Positions 44,181 through 52,772 of a stretch of 64,000 nt of DNA are shown one piece after another (position 1 is the first letter of the stretch; the number at the start of each line of letters is the position of its first letter). The DNA comes from Achromobacter seleniivolatilans (GTDB lineage: Bacteria > Pseudomonadota > Gammaproteobacteria > Burkholderiales > Burkholderiaceae_B). Made by a program: the position numbers and the translations under genes. Location: the NCBI RefSeq assembly GCF_030864005.1, contig NZ_CP132976.1:3782001-3846000 (forward strand). The letters run 5' to 3'. Under the pieces are notes generated by a model. It was not told the origin of the DNA. It saw only the letters and a list, made by a program, of their open reading frames with translations, and did not search any database.

Positions 44181-45169
44181 CAGTGAGCCCCCCCGCCGCG
44201 AGTCATCCCCGAACGCAAGCGCGGGTCCACGACAAAATACAGAAGATCGACGATCAGGTTGATCACCACGAACACCAGCGCGATCAGGCACAGGTACGCG
44301 GCCATGACCGGCACGTCGGCGAATTGCACCGCCTGGATGAACAGCAGGCCCATGCCCGGCCACTGGAATACGGTTTCAGTGACGATGGCAAAAGCAATGA
44401 TGCCGCCCAGTTGCAGCCCGGTAATGGTGATGACCGGCACCATCGTGTTCTTCAGCGCGTGCCCAAAGTGGATGGCGCGGCGCTTCAAACCGCGAGCGCG
44501 CGCAAATTTGATGTAGTCGGAACGCAGCACTTCCAGCATCTCGGAACGCACCAGCCGCAGCACCAGCGTCATCTGGAACAAGGACAGCGTGATGGAAGGC
44601 AGGATCAGGTGTTTCCAGCCAGTGGCGGTGAATAAGCCCGACGACCACCACCCCACGCTGACCGTTTCTCCCCGCCCATAACTGGGCAGCCAGCCCAGTT
44701 GCACGGAGAACACCAGAATCAGCAGAATGCCGATCAGGAACGTGGGCAGGGACACCCCCAGCAACGAACCCGCCAGCAACAGCTGGGACACCAGACTATT
44801 GCGCTTGAGCGCGGTATACACGCCCAACGGCACGCCGACCACCAGCGCCAGCAAGGCCGCCACCATGGACAGCTCCAGCGTGGCGGGCAAACGCGACTTC
44901 AGCAGGGTGGATACCGGTTCGCTCTGGCGCAGGGAGATGCCGAAATTACCCTGCGCGGCATTGGCCACGAAATGGCCGAATTGAACAATGGCGGGCTCGT
45001 TCAGCCCCAACCGTTCACGCAACTCGATGCGTTCGGCATCGGTGGCGTCCTGTCCCAGCATGATGGTGACAGGATCGCCGACGTATTGAAAAAGCACAAA
45101 GGCCAGTAGCGCGACGGTGAGCATCACCGCTACGGCCTGCAACAGGCGGCGCAGTATATAAGCAAACAT
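44180..45169 (-). CDS. Dipeptide-type ABC importer, permease (DppB-like)
   Basis: This 329-residue permease has the family start MFAYILRRLLQAVAVMLTVALLAFVLF. The gating segment LGQDATDAERIELRERLGLNEPAIVQF follows, then the coupling loop SDYIKFARARGLKRRAIHFGHALKN and six helices. The ATG at 45169 gives the usual N-terminus; ten in-frame residues upstream are basic and not needed. A hairpin with a T-run separates it from the upstream substrate-binding gene, so expression is probably lower than that of the binding protein. Confidence 0.93.
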   Translation of the reverse strand: MFAYILRRLLQAVAVMLTVALLAFVLFQYVGDPVTIMLGQDATDAERIELRERLGLNEPAIVQFGHFVANAAQGNFGISLRQSEPVSTLLKSRLPATLELSMVAALLALVVGVPLGVYTALKRNSLVSQLLLAGSLLGVSLPTFLIGILLILVFSVQLGWLPSYGRGETVSVGWWSSGLFTATGWKHLILPSITLSLFQMTLVLRLVRSEMLEVLRSDYIKFARARGLKRRAIHFGHALKNTMVPVITITGLQLGGIIAFAIVTETVFQWPGMGLLFIQAVQFADVPVMAAYLCLIALVFVVINLIVDLLYFVVDPRLRSGMTRGGGAH

Positions 45170-45251
45170 AGATGGAAATACCCCACGCCGCGCACGCACA
45201 GCGCGCTTGCTGCCACCCCAGAGCCTTTTTTGCTTAGGGACGGCGCGGCGG

Positions 45252-45295
45252 AAAAAAAGCTAAACGGCGGAGGCCGGATAGGCCCCACGCCGTTT
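45252..45295 (-). terminator. Attenuator-like hairpin between binding-protein and permease genes
   Basis: On the minus strand AAACGGCG and CGCCGTTT pair across an 18-base inner part that itself pairs (GGCC/GGCC). The hairpin is followed by AGC and seven T residues. It starts 13 bases after the stop of the substrate-binding gene. Partial termination here would give excess binding protein over permease. Confidence 0.7.
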
Positions 45296-45307
45296 GGTTA
45301 GCCAGGA

Positions 45308-46879
45308 TCAGTCAACCTTGACCCAATCGGCAACGAGGCGATTGTCCGCACGGTGGATAACCGTGACGTTCTTGCGCATCGCCCAGGGGATGACCTGGTC
45401 ATGCAGCGGGATGTGGCCGAAATCCTTGGCGTGCCCTTGCAGCACGGTGATGATGTCGGCGTCGCGCTTGGCGGGGTCCGTTTCGGTCTTGATGCGATCG
45501 ATGATCACATCCAGTTCCTTGTTGCTGTAGCCGCCCAGGTTGTACATACCGTCGGCGCCTTCACCCTTGGTACGGATCAGGTTTTGCAGGCTGTACATGG
45601 CGTCGAACGTGGGCACGCCCCAGCCGAACAGGTAGGCGCTGGTGTCAAACGACTGCACCTTCGGGAAGTACGTGGAACGCGGCATGGCGTTCATCGTGGC
45701 CTTCACGCCAACCTTGGCCCACATGCCAACCACGGCCTGACAGATGGCTTCGTCGTTGATGTAGCGGTTGTTCGGGCAGTCCAGCGTGAAGTTCAGCGTG
45801 CCGTCGTAGCCAGCTTCTTTCAGCAGGGCGCGCGACTTCTCGGGATCGTAGGGCACGCGCTTGTGCACGGACTCCGCCCAGCCATGCACCTGCGGCGCGA
45901 TCATCGTGCCGGTGGGCGCGGACAGGCCGCGCATTACGGCGCGCTTGATGGCGTCTACGTCGATGGCGCGATACAGCGCTTCACGCACGCGGATGTCCTG
46001 GAACGGGTTCTTGCCCTTGATGTTGGAGTACTGCAGTTCCGGACGCTTTTGATCCAGACCCAGGTAGATGGTGCGGTATTCGTTGCCTTCCACCACCTTT
46101 TGCGACTGGCGCAGGCGCTCCAGATCCTGGGCGGCGGGGTCCAGCACAAAATCGATCTCGCCCGACAGCAAGGCCGCCGTACGCGTGGCGTTCTGCTTGA
46201 TCGGCGTGAACACCACTTCGGTCACGTTGCCGACCTTGCCGGCCTTGTTCCACCAGTCTTTGTTTTCTTCAAAGACCGTGCGTACGTCCACTTCGCGCGT
46301 CTTCAGCTTGTAGGGACCGGTGCCGTTGGTATTGCGGGCGCCGTAGGTCTCTTCTTTGTTGACGTAGTCCTGTGGCTTGGCAATGTTGTTCTTTTCCGAC
46401 CAGGCCTTGTTCATGATGAACACGTTGGTCAGTTGGCGCAGCAGCACGGGATTGGGCGCCGAGGTCTCGACTTCAACCGTCAGGTCGTCAATCTTGCGGG
46501 CTTCTTTGATGCCGGTGGTGTAAGCCTTGTAGTTCGACGTAGGAGCCATGGCGCGGTGAATCGAGAACACCACGTCATCCGCCGTGAAAGCGGCGCCATC
46601 ATGGAACTTCACACCCGGGCGCAGCTTGAAGCGGTACAGCGTGGGCGACAGCTGTTCCCATTCCGTCGCCAGACGCGGCACCACCTTGAACGACTTGTCG
46701 TAGTCGACCAGCGGTTCATAGATGTAGCTGTTGGCGGCAATCGTCATGCCTTCGTTCTGCGAATGCGGATCAAAGGTAAGGATGTCGCCCTGGGCAGCCC
46801 AGCGGAAGGACTTGGCTTGCCCGATCGAGGGCACGGCCACGGCGGCGGCGATCGCGATAGCAATCAAAGTGCGGCGCAT
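45308..46879 (-). CDS. Dipeptide-type ABC importer, periplasmic substrate-binding protein
   Basis: This 523-residue exported protein of SBP family 5 has a signal peptide ending near GQAKS (about residue 23). It has the family markers TFDPHSQNEGMTIAANSYIYEPL, RFKLRPGVKFHDGAAFTADDVVFS and FNDKRVREAL-like DIRVREALYRAID. It captures the substrate in the periplasm for the DppBCDF-like translocator encoded downstream. No residues decide between peptides, glutathione and other cargo. AGGAG lies nine bases before the ATG. Confidence 0.93.
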   Translation of the reverse strand: MRRTLIAIAIAAAVAVPSIGQAKSFRWAAQGDILTFDPHSQNEGMTIAANSYIYEPLVDYDKSFKVVPRLATEWEQLSPTLYRFKLRPGVKFHDGAAFTADDVVFSIHRAMAPTSNYKAYTTGIKEARKIDDLTVEVETSAPNPVLLRQLTNVFIMNKAWSEKNNIAKPQDYVNKEETYGARNTNGTGPYKLKTREVDVRTVFEENKDWWNKAGKVGNVTEVVFTPIKQNATRTAALLSGEIDFVLDPAAQDLERLRQSQKVVEGNEYRTIYLGLDQKRPELQYSNIKGKNPFQDIRVREALYRAIDVDAIKRAVMRGLSAPTGTMIAPQVHGWAESVHKRVPYDPEKSRALLKEAGYDGTLNFTLDCPNNRYINDEAICQAVVGMWAKVGVKATMNAMPRSTYFPKVQSFDTSAYLFGWGVPTFDAMYSLQNLIRTKGEGADGMYNLGGYSNKELDVIIDRIKTETDPAKRDADIITVLQGHAKDFGHIPLHDQVIPWAMRKNVTVIHRADNRLVADWVKVD

Positions 46880-46917
46880 AAGGGTTAACTCCTGACATTA
46901 GTCTGAATACCGGCGCG

Positions 46918-46946
46918 ATATTGCCTACCCGCCAGACCCGCGTCAA
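46918..46946 (-). promoter_or_regulatory. Sigma-70-like promoter of the ABC importer operon
   Basis: On the minus strand TTGACG and CAATAT stand 17 bases apart. The -10 box ends 39 bases before the substrate-binding-protein ATG. The -35 match is good and the -10 match is moderate. Confidence 0.5.
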
Positions 46947-46986
46947 TTCAGGGTTTATGCGTACCGGAGGGAGTTTTCACAGAGGG

Positions 46987-47052
46987 AAAACAAAAAGGGA
47001 CGCATATGCTTGTAACAAAATAATTGAACCGAACAATGTTCGAGTGCGTCCC
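46987..47052 (-). terminator. Large hairpin terminator of the marR-type gene
   Basis: On the minus strand GGGACGCA and TGCGTCCC (46997-47004 and 47045-47052 on the plus strand) form an outer 8-bp stem and are followed by TTTTTGTTTT. The loop holds a further perfect inverted repeat, CGAACAATGTTCG (47030-47042). It begins ten bases after the regulator stop. The inner palindrome could also be a protein-binding site. Confidence 0.65.
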
Positions 47053-47061
47053 TGCAACGGC

Positions 47062-47568
47062 CTAGTCGTCAGTGTCGATGGGCAGTTCGAGCGGCACGTG
47101 CTCTGTCATCAGCACATCCAGCATCTGAATCAGCAGCGCGGCCTTTTCTTCGCCGAACGGTGCCAGCACCGCTTTCTGATGCTGCAAAGCCTGTTCGCAC
47201 AAAGCCGCAATCAGGTGCGTGCCTTTGGCGGTGATGCACACCCGCGTCTGACGGCGGTCCGCCCGCACGCCGGTGCGCGCCACCAGGCCGTCGGCTTCCA
47301 TGCGTTGCACCACCTTGCTAAGGGTGGGCTGCTTGGTGATGGCCAGCACGGCAAGCGTGCCGATGGTCTCACCCGGACTGCCTTCAAGACTGGCCAGCAC
47401 TCGCCATTCCGTGACGGACAGACCCGCCGCCTTGACCTGCAAATGGAATTCGGCCGAGATGCGCTGGCTGGCCTGCGCCAGCAGGTAAGCCAGATAGCCG
47501 TCAACAAAGCGCGGCCCCGCCGTGCCCCGCCCGGTAAGAAGAGTGTCCCGCTGCTTGTCCAACCGCAT
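47062..47568 (-). CDS. MarR-family transcriptional regulator of the aromatic-catabolism operon
   Basis: This 168-residue protein has the MarR layout: an N-terminal dimerisation helix (FVDGYLAYLLAQASQRISAEFHLQ), a winged helix-turn-helix (LSVTEWRVLASLE, then TIGTLAVLAITKQPTLSKVVQRMEADGLV), the beta wing (RTGVRADRRQTRVCITAKG) and C-terminal helices. MarR proteins usually repress and release DNA when a phenolic or aromatic-acid ligand binds. It is divergent from the Rieske oxygenase operon across 368 bases. MarR-type repressors are known to control bacterial indole-3-acetate catabolism (IacR and iad-type regulators), which fits the neighbouring genes. The ligand here is inferred, not shown. Confidence 0.93.
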   Translation of the reverse strand: MRLDKQRDTLLTGRGTAGPRFVDGYLAYLLAQASQRISAEFHLQVKAAGLSVTEWRVLASLEGSPGETIGTLAVLAITKQPTLSKVVQRMEADGLVARTGVRADRRQTRVCITAKGTHLIAALCEQALQHQKAVLAPFGEEKAALLIQMLDVLMTEHVPLELPIDTDD

Positions 47569-47799
47569 GTTGCTTTGCTCCCACGCACCGGAATTCTAGA
47601 AGGGCCCATGGCCCGAAAGCGCATTGCACCACGACGGCGCAAACGTGCGCCATGACGTGCCGCAATGCTGTTGCGCAGCACAGGGTATACCCCGAATCGC
47701 AACCCGTTTTTGCACCATAACAGCGCCGCAATTACGGCGCGACCCTACAGGACAACCAGTATATACACCCTTGTTTTTAAGTGATATTTTTTGATTTCC

Positions 47800-47848
47800 A
47801 TGAAATTTCATCTTTTTTGTTGACAGCTAAAACGTTGACTCCTAAAGT
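47800..47848 (+). promoter_or_regulatory. Promoter with adjacent palindromic operator for the catabolic operon
   Basis: TTGACA (47820-47825) and TAAAGT (47843-47848) are spaced by 17 bases, a near-ideal sigma-70 promoter about 90 bases before the first gene. A perfect 12-bp palindrome, ATGAAATTTCAT, sits at 47800-47811, just upstream of the -35 box, and is a good candidate for the MarR site. The rest of the 368-base intergenic region (47569-47936) is AT-rich in its last 150 bases and holds no supported gene. Confidence 0.65.
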
Positions 47849-47936
47849 ATTTTTAAGACGGAATTTTCATGACGTGATGATGCTGCTACGCAGCAACGCT
47901 TGAGGCGCCGAATACCGGCCCGACCAGGAGTTCGAG

Positions 47937-50180
47937 ATGGCTGAAAGGTCTTTCAAGAAAGAAGTCCAGCAGTTGCGGATCGGCGCGGGCGAAGAGTTCC
48001 GTGGCGAGGGCATTCTTGCCGTCACGAAAGCGCTGCTGCAATCGGGCGTGGGATATGTCGCGGGTTATCAGGGCTCGCCGATTTCGCACCTGATGGACGT
48101 GCTGGCCGACGCCAACGAGATCCTGCAAGAGCTGGGCGTGCACTTCGAGGCCAGCGCATCCGAAGCCACCGCAGCTGCCACCCTGGCGGCTTCCGTCATG
48201 TACCCCATTCGAGGCGCCGTCACCTGGAAGTCCACCGTGGGCACCAACGTCGCCTCCGACGCGCTGGCCAATCTGGCGTCGGGCGGCGTCACCGGCGGCG
48301 CGCTTGTCATCGTGGGCGAAGACTATGGCGAAGGCTCGTCCATCATGCAGGAACGCTCGCATGCGTTCGCGATGAAGTCGCAGATCTGGCTGCTGGACCC
48401 GCGCCCCAATCTGGAAAGCATGGTCAAGGCAGTGGAAGACGGCTTTGAACTGTCCGAAGCCAGCAAGACGCCGGTGATGCTGCAACTGCGCATTCGCGGC
48501 TGTCATGTGCATGGCCGCTTCATCGCCAAAGAAAATAAACGGCCTGCGTTCTCGCTGGCCGAAGCGCTGGAAAATCCGGCGCGCGACACCAGCCGCATTG
48601 TGCTTCCGCCCGCGTCGTTCCTGCACGAACAGGAAAAGATCAAGGAACGCTGGCCCGCCGCCATCCGCTATATCAAGGAACATAAGCTCAACGAACACTT
48701 CGACGGCGACCAGACCGACATCGGGCTGATCCTGCAAGGCGGCCTGTACAACGGCGTCATCCGCGCGTTGCAGTTGCTGGGGCTGGCCGATAACTTCGGC
48801 AACAGCCGCATTCCGTTGTACGTCATGAACGTGACCTACCCCGTCATTGAAGACGAGGTCATCAGCTTCTGCCGCGACAAACGCGCCGTGCTGCTGCTGG
48901 AAGAAGGCCAGCCCGATTACATCGAACAAAACCTGCACGCGGTGTTGCGCAAGGCGGGCGTCACGACGCACCTGTCTGGCAAAGATGTGCTGCCGATGGC
49001 GGGCGAATACACCACGCAAGTCATGCGCGACGGCCTGCGCGAATTCCTGAAGCAGCAACGCCCCGAGTCCCTGCAAACGCATCCCGCCGTGGCCGTAGAC
49101 GCGCAAGCCGCGACATCTACGCCTGCCAAACAGCTGGAGATCACGGAAGTCTCGCGGCCCAAGCCTGCCGCGCCCGTACGCGCCACCGAACAGCCCATCA
49201 CGTTTCACAAGCAGGTCGAAGGGCTGGCGGCGGTTGTGCCGCCCCGTCCCGCCGGCTTCTGTACGGGCTGTCCGGAACGGCCCATTTTTTCCGCGCTGAC
49301 GCTGGCGCAGGAAACGCTGGGCCAGCACCATATTTCCTGTGACATCGGCTGTCACCTTTTCTCAATCCTGCCGCCCTTCAATCTGGGCGCGACCACCATG
49401 GGGTATGGCCTGGGCGCATCCAGCGCCGCGGCCTTCAACGTGCCCGCTGCCAAACGGCCGATTTCCATCATGGGCGACGGCGGCTTCTGGCATAACGGTT
49501 TGTCGTCCGGCATAGGCAATGCGGTGTTCAACAAATACGACGGCGTCATCGTCATCGTGGACAACTTCTACGCGTCCGCGACTGGCGGGCAAGACATCCT
49601 GTCATCCCGGGCCGACAACCCGGACCGCTCCACCAACAATCCCATCGACCAGGCCGTGCGCGGCGTGGGTGTGAAATGGGTGCGCACCTTGGACCGCACC
49701 TATGACGTCGCCAAAGTTCGCGCCACCATCGAAGAGGCGCTGACCACCGACATCAAGGGTCCGAAGGTCATCATCGCGCAATCCGAATGTATGTTGAACA
49801 AGCAGCGCCGCATCAAGCCGCTGTTCAACAAAGCCGTCAAAGAAGGCCGCCGTATGGTGAAGGAACGCTTCGGTGTCGACCCCGACGTCTGCACGGGCGA
49901 CCACGCTTGCATCCGCTTGTCCGGCTGTCCGTCCCTGACCGTCAAGGACAGCGGCGACCCCTTGAAAGAAGACCCCGTGGCGCATGTGGAAAGCAGCTGC
50001 GTGGGCTGCGGCAATTGCGGCGAAGTCGCGCACGCGGCCGTGTTGTGCCCATCGTTCTACCGCGCCGACATCGTGCACAACCCGACCGGCAGCGACCGCT
50101 TCCTGGCGAGAGTGCGCGGGGCCGTGATCGGTTATCTGCAACGCCGCCGCGCGGCGCGCCTGACTCAATACGCGCTGTAA
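47937..50180 (+). CDS. Indolepyruvate:ferredoxin oxidoreductase-like alpha subunit
   Basis: This 747-residue protein resembles IorA, the thiamine-diphosphate subunit of 2-oxoacid:ferredoxin oxidoreductases. The N-terminal POR domain carries YVAGYQGSPISHLMDVL and FEASASEATAAATLAASV. The TPP-binding domain carries GDG at 513-515 and VDNFYASATGGQ. The C-terminal Cys region has C652/C658/C664 and then the full 4Cys ferredoxin motif C688-x2-C691-x2-C694 with C703. The first cluster spacing is unusual. These enzymes turn an aryl 2-oxoacid into an acyl-CoA with release of CO2 and reduced ferredoxin. In this operon the logical substrate is isatinate (2-aminophenylglyoxylate); that is inference. The beta gene follows after 12 bases. 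Confidence 0.9.
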   Translation: MAERSFKKEVQQLRIGAGEEFRGEGILAVTKALLQSGVGYVAGYQGSPISHLMDVLADANEILQELGVHFEASASEATAAATLAASVMYPIRGAVTWKSTVGTNVASDALANLASGGVTGGALVIVGEDYGEGSSIMQERSHAFAMKSQIWLLDPRPNLESMVKAVEDGFELSEASKTPVMLQLRIRGCHVHGRFIAKENKRPAFSLAEALENPARDTSRIVLPPASFLHEQEKIKERWPAAIRYIKEHKLNEHFDGDQTDIGLILQGGLYNGVIRALQLLGLADNFGNSRIPLYVMNVTYPVIEDEVISFCRDKRAVLLLEEGQPDYIEQNLHAVLRKAGVTTHLSGKDVLPMAGEYTTQVMRDGLREFLKQQRPESLQTHPAVAVDAQAATSTPAKQLEITEVSRPKPAAPVRATEQPITFHKQVEGLAAVVPPRPAGFCTGCPERPIFSALTLAQETLGQHHISCDIGCHLFSILPPFNLGATTMGYGLGASSAAAFNVPAAKRPISIMGDGGFWHNGLSSGIGNAVFNKYDGVIVIVDNFYASATGGQDILSSRADNPDRSTNNPIDQAVRGVGVKWVRTLDRTYDVAKVRATIEEALTTDIKGPKVIIAQSECMLNKQRRIKPLFNKAVKEGRRMVKERFGVDPDVCTGDHACIRLSGCPSLTVKDSGDPLKEDPVAHVESSCVGCGNCGEVAHAAVLCPSFYRADIVHNPTGSDRFLARVRGAVIGYLQRRRAARLTQYAL

Positions 50181-50192
50181 AGGACAACGTTC

Positions 50193-51737
50193 ATGCACCC
50201 GGTGGCAATGCAACACGGCAACCCGATAAAAATCGCCATTCTGGCCATGGGCGGCCAAGGCGGCGGCGTCTTGGCCGACTGGATCGTCGACATGGCTGAA
50301 CATGCCGGATGGTGGGCGCAAACCACATCCGTGCCCGGCGTCGCGCAGCGCACCGGCGCCACCATCTACTACCTGGAACTGCTGCCCGAAGCGGATGTAC
50401 AGCGTGCAGGCCGTCCGCCCGCGCTGGCGCTGATGCCCACGCCCGGCGACGTAGACCTTGTGGTGGCAGCCGAACTGATGGAAGGGGGCCGCGCCATCCA
50501 GCGCGGACTCGTCACGCCCGAACGCACCGTGTTGTTGACGTCGTCTCACCGCAGCTACGCCGTCAGCGAAAAATCCGCGCCGGGCAATGGCATCGCGGAC
50601 CCGAACAAAGTGCTGGAAGCGGGCCGCGCCGCCGCCAAGCGCTTTCTGTGTTTCGACCTGCAAGATTTGGCAGATCGTGCGGGCAGCGTCATCAGTGCCA
50701 GCCTGTTCGGTGCAGTGGCCGGCAGCGGCGCGCTGCCCTTTACCCGCGAAGACTTCGAAGCCACGGTGCGGCGCGCGGGTCTGGGCGTAGACGCCAGCCT
50801 GCGCGCTTTCGCGCTGGGTTTCGACGCCGCCGATCAGGCGCCTGCGCAACCTGAAGACATCGACCTGACCCGGCCGGTGCCAGCGACGCCCGACCGCGCC
50901 GCATCCCCACATACGCAGGCCTTGCTGGATACGATCAAACGCGACTTTCCCGCCTGTGCGCAGCCCATGCTGACCGCAGGCGTGCGCCGCCAGCTTGAGT
51001 TCCAGGATGCGGCCTATGCCCAAGACTATTTGCGCCGCATGAAGACGCTGCGCGACCTGGACGCGCAACACGGTGGCGACGCGCAGCAATGGGCGCTGAC
51101 CTGTGCCGCCGCGCGCTACGTAGCCACGGCCATGGCCTATGACGATGTAATCCGCGTGGCCGATCTGAAAACACGCGGCACTCGTTTTGACCGGGTGCGC
51201 CAGGAAGTCGGCGCGCGTCCGGACCAGCTGGTGTACCTGACCGAATTCATGCACCCGCGGCTGGAAGAGATCTGCGGCACCTTGCCCTCCGGGCTGGGCC
51301 GTTGGCTGGAAAGCTCCAAAACATTCAGCGGCTTTGTTGAACGCCGGCTGGGCAAGGGGCGCCGTATGCAAAGCGGCACGCTGGGCGGTTTTCTGATGCT
51401 GTACACGCTGGCGGGCATGCGGCGGTTTCGCCGCAGCACGCTGCGCCACAAGATTGAAATGGACGGGCTGGAACACTGGCTGGACCTGATCGCCCGCCTG
51501 ACGCCGCAGGACTACGCGCTGGCAGTCGAAACCGTCAATTGCCGCCGCCTGGTCAAGGGTTATAGCGACACGCATGTGCGCGGTGGCGGCAAATACCGCC
51601 AGTTGATCGCCGCAGCCGCTCAGTTGGCAGGCCGGCCGGATGCCGCCGCCACGCTGCGCGAACTGCGCAACACCGCGCTGGCCAACGAAAAATGCGGACC
51701 GATGGAGCGCCAGCTGGCTGACAAGCTGGCCGCCTGA
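50193..51737 (+). CDS. Indolepyruvate oxidoreductase-like beta subunit with DUF6537-like C-terminal part
   Basis: This is a 514-residue protein. Residues 1-205 are the gamma/beta-type domain of 2-oxoacid oxidoreductases (AILAMGGQGGGVLADWIVDMAE, PGVAQRTGATIYYLEL). Residues 230-514 are the all-helical extension found in long aerobic members (AYAQDYLRRMKTLRDLD, YLTEFMHPRLEEICGTLP, VRGGGKYRQL). The short IorB of archaea lacks this extension. The protein should pair with the alpha subunit 12 bases upstream. Long forms of this subunit recur in aromatic-degrading proteobacteria. The start at 50193 gives a short lead before the glycine loop. Confidence 0.9.
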   Translation: MHPVAMQHGNPIKIAILAMGGQGGGVLADWIVDMAEHAGWWAQTTSVPGVAQRTGATIYYLELLPEADVQRAGRPPALALMPTPGDVDLVVAAELMEGGRAIQRGLVTPERTVLLTSSHRSYAVSEKSAPGNGIADPNKVLEAGRAAAKRFLCFDLQDLADRAGSVISASLFGAVAGSGALPFTREDFEATVRRAGLGVDASLRAFALGFDAADQAPAQPEDIDLTRPVPATPDRAASPHTQALLDTIKRDFPACAQPMLTAGVRRQLEFQDAAYAQDYLRRMKTLRDLDAQHGGDAQQWALTCAAARYVATAMAYDDVIRVADLKTRGTRFDRVRQEVGARPDQLVYLTEFMHPRLEEICGTLPSGLGRWLESSKTFSGFVERRLGKGRRMQSGTLGGFLMLYTLAGMRRFRRSTLRHKIEMDGLEHWLDLIARLTPQDYALAVETVNCRRLVKGYSDTHVRGGGKYRQLIAAAAQLAGRPDAAATLRELRNTALANEKCGPMERQLADKLAA

Positions 51738-51763
51738 TCCGATTACCGACAGAGACAAACGCC

Positions 51764-52741
51764 GTGCAGACACTGAAACTGATCGTCCGGGAAGTCCGGC
51801 AAGAATCCCCCCTGATCCGCTCGTTGCGCCTGGCGCGCGAAGATGGCGGCCCCTTGCCCGCCTTTGGCCCCGGTGCGCACGTAAAGGTTACGGTGCCGGG
51901 CTTGCACGATCCGCGCTGCTATTCCCTGGTGCAACTCGCGCCCGAGGCCGGGCTGTTCGCCCAACCCACGGAATATCGGCTGGGCGTGCGGCTGGAGGAA
52001 AACAGCCAAGGCGGATCACGCCACATGCACGCGCTGGCAGTGGGCGACTCGCTGACTGTCGAAGGCCCAAAGAACGATTTTCCCTTGCATGAGTCGCCAG
52101 CTGGCGACGAGCCTGTCGTGCTCATCGCGGGTGGCATCGGCATCACGCCCGTGGCATCCATGGCTGCCGCCCTTGCAGCGGCCGGACGCGCATTCCACCT
52201 GCACTACTGCGGCCGCAGCAAAGATCAACTGGCCTTCGTGCCCGAATTGGAAGCCCTGGCGGGCGGCAATCTGACCCTGCATGCCGACGATGATCCGTCC
52301 TGCCGTTTTGACCTGCAAGCGCTGCTGAAATCGGCGTCGCCCCGGCAGCACCTGTACGTGTGCGGACCCAAGGGCCTGATTGACGCCGTCATACAAAACG
52401 CCAAGGCCGCGCATTGGCCTGATGCACACGTGCATTTCGAGCTCTTCGTCACAGCTGCTCCGCAAGCCGGCGACCAGCCGTTTGAAGTCGAACTGCGCCA
52501 ATCCGGCCGCACGCTCACCATCCCGGCTGACAAGACCATCGTTGACGTCATGGAAGAAGAAGGTTGCGATCCGATGTTTGACTGCAAGCGCGGCGAATGC
52601 GGCGTCTGTCAGGCCACGGTATTGGAAGGCGAACCCGACCATCGCGACTACTACCTTTCGGACACCGAAAAGGCCAGCGGCAAGATCATTCAGATTTGCA
52701 TCTCGCGCGCGAAGTCGGCGCGCCTGGTGCTGGACCTGTAA
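51764..52741 (+). CDS. PDR/VanB-type oxygenase reductase (FMN, NAD, 2Fe-2S)
   Basis: This 325-residue flavoprotein moves electrons from NAD(P)H to the Rieske oxygenase. The flavin/NAD domain comes first (residues 1-220: a GPGAHVKVTVPG segment, RCYSLVQL, AGGIGITPVASMA, YVCGPKGLID). The plant-type 2Fe-2S domain is at the C-terminus, with ligands C274, C279, C282 and C312. This domain order is that of phthalate dioxygenase reductase. It starts with GTG, 26 bases after the beta subunit, and is followed 31 bases later by the oxygenase alpha gene, its evident partner. Confidence 0.93.
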   Translation: MQTLKLIVREVRQESPLIRSLRLAREDGGPLPAFGPGAHVKVTVPGLHDPRCYSLVQLAPEAGLFAQPTEYRLGVRLEENSQGGSRHMHALAVGDSLTVEGPKNDFPLHESPAGDEPVVLIAGGIGITPVASMAAALAAAGRAFHLHYCGRSKDQLAFVPELEALAGGNLTLHADDDPSCRFDLQALLKSASPRQHLYVCGPKGLIDAVIQNAKAAHWPDAHVHFELFVTAAPQAGDQPFEVELRQSGRTLTIPADKTIVDVMEEEGCDPMFDCKRGECGVCQATVLEGEPDHRDYYLSDTEKASGKIIQICISRAKSARLVLDL

Positions 52742-52772
52742 GGCCGGCGGCCCACACGACAAGGAAGCGACC

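Noticed and set aside
47608..47655. A 15-codon, strongly basic frame (MARKRIAPRRRKRAP) on the plus strand between the MarR gene and the catabolic operon.
   Set aside because: It lies upstream of the operon promoter and within the region needed for the MarR promoter. It has only a marginal SD, and its composition is what GC-rich sequence gives by chance.
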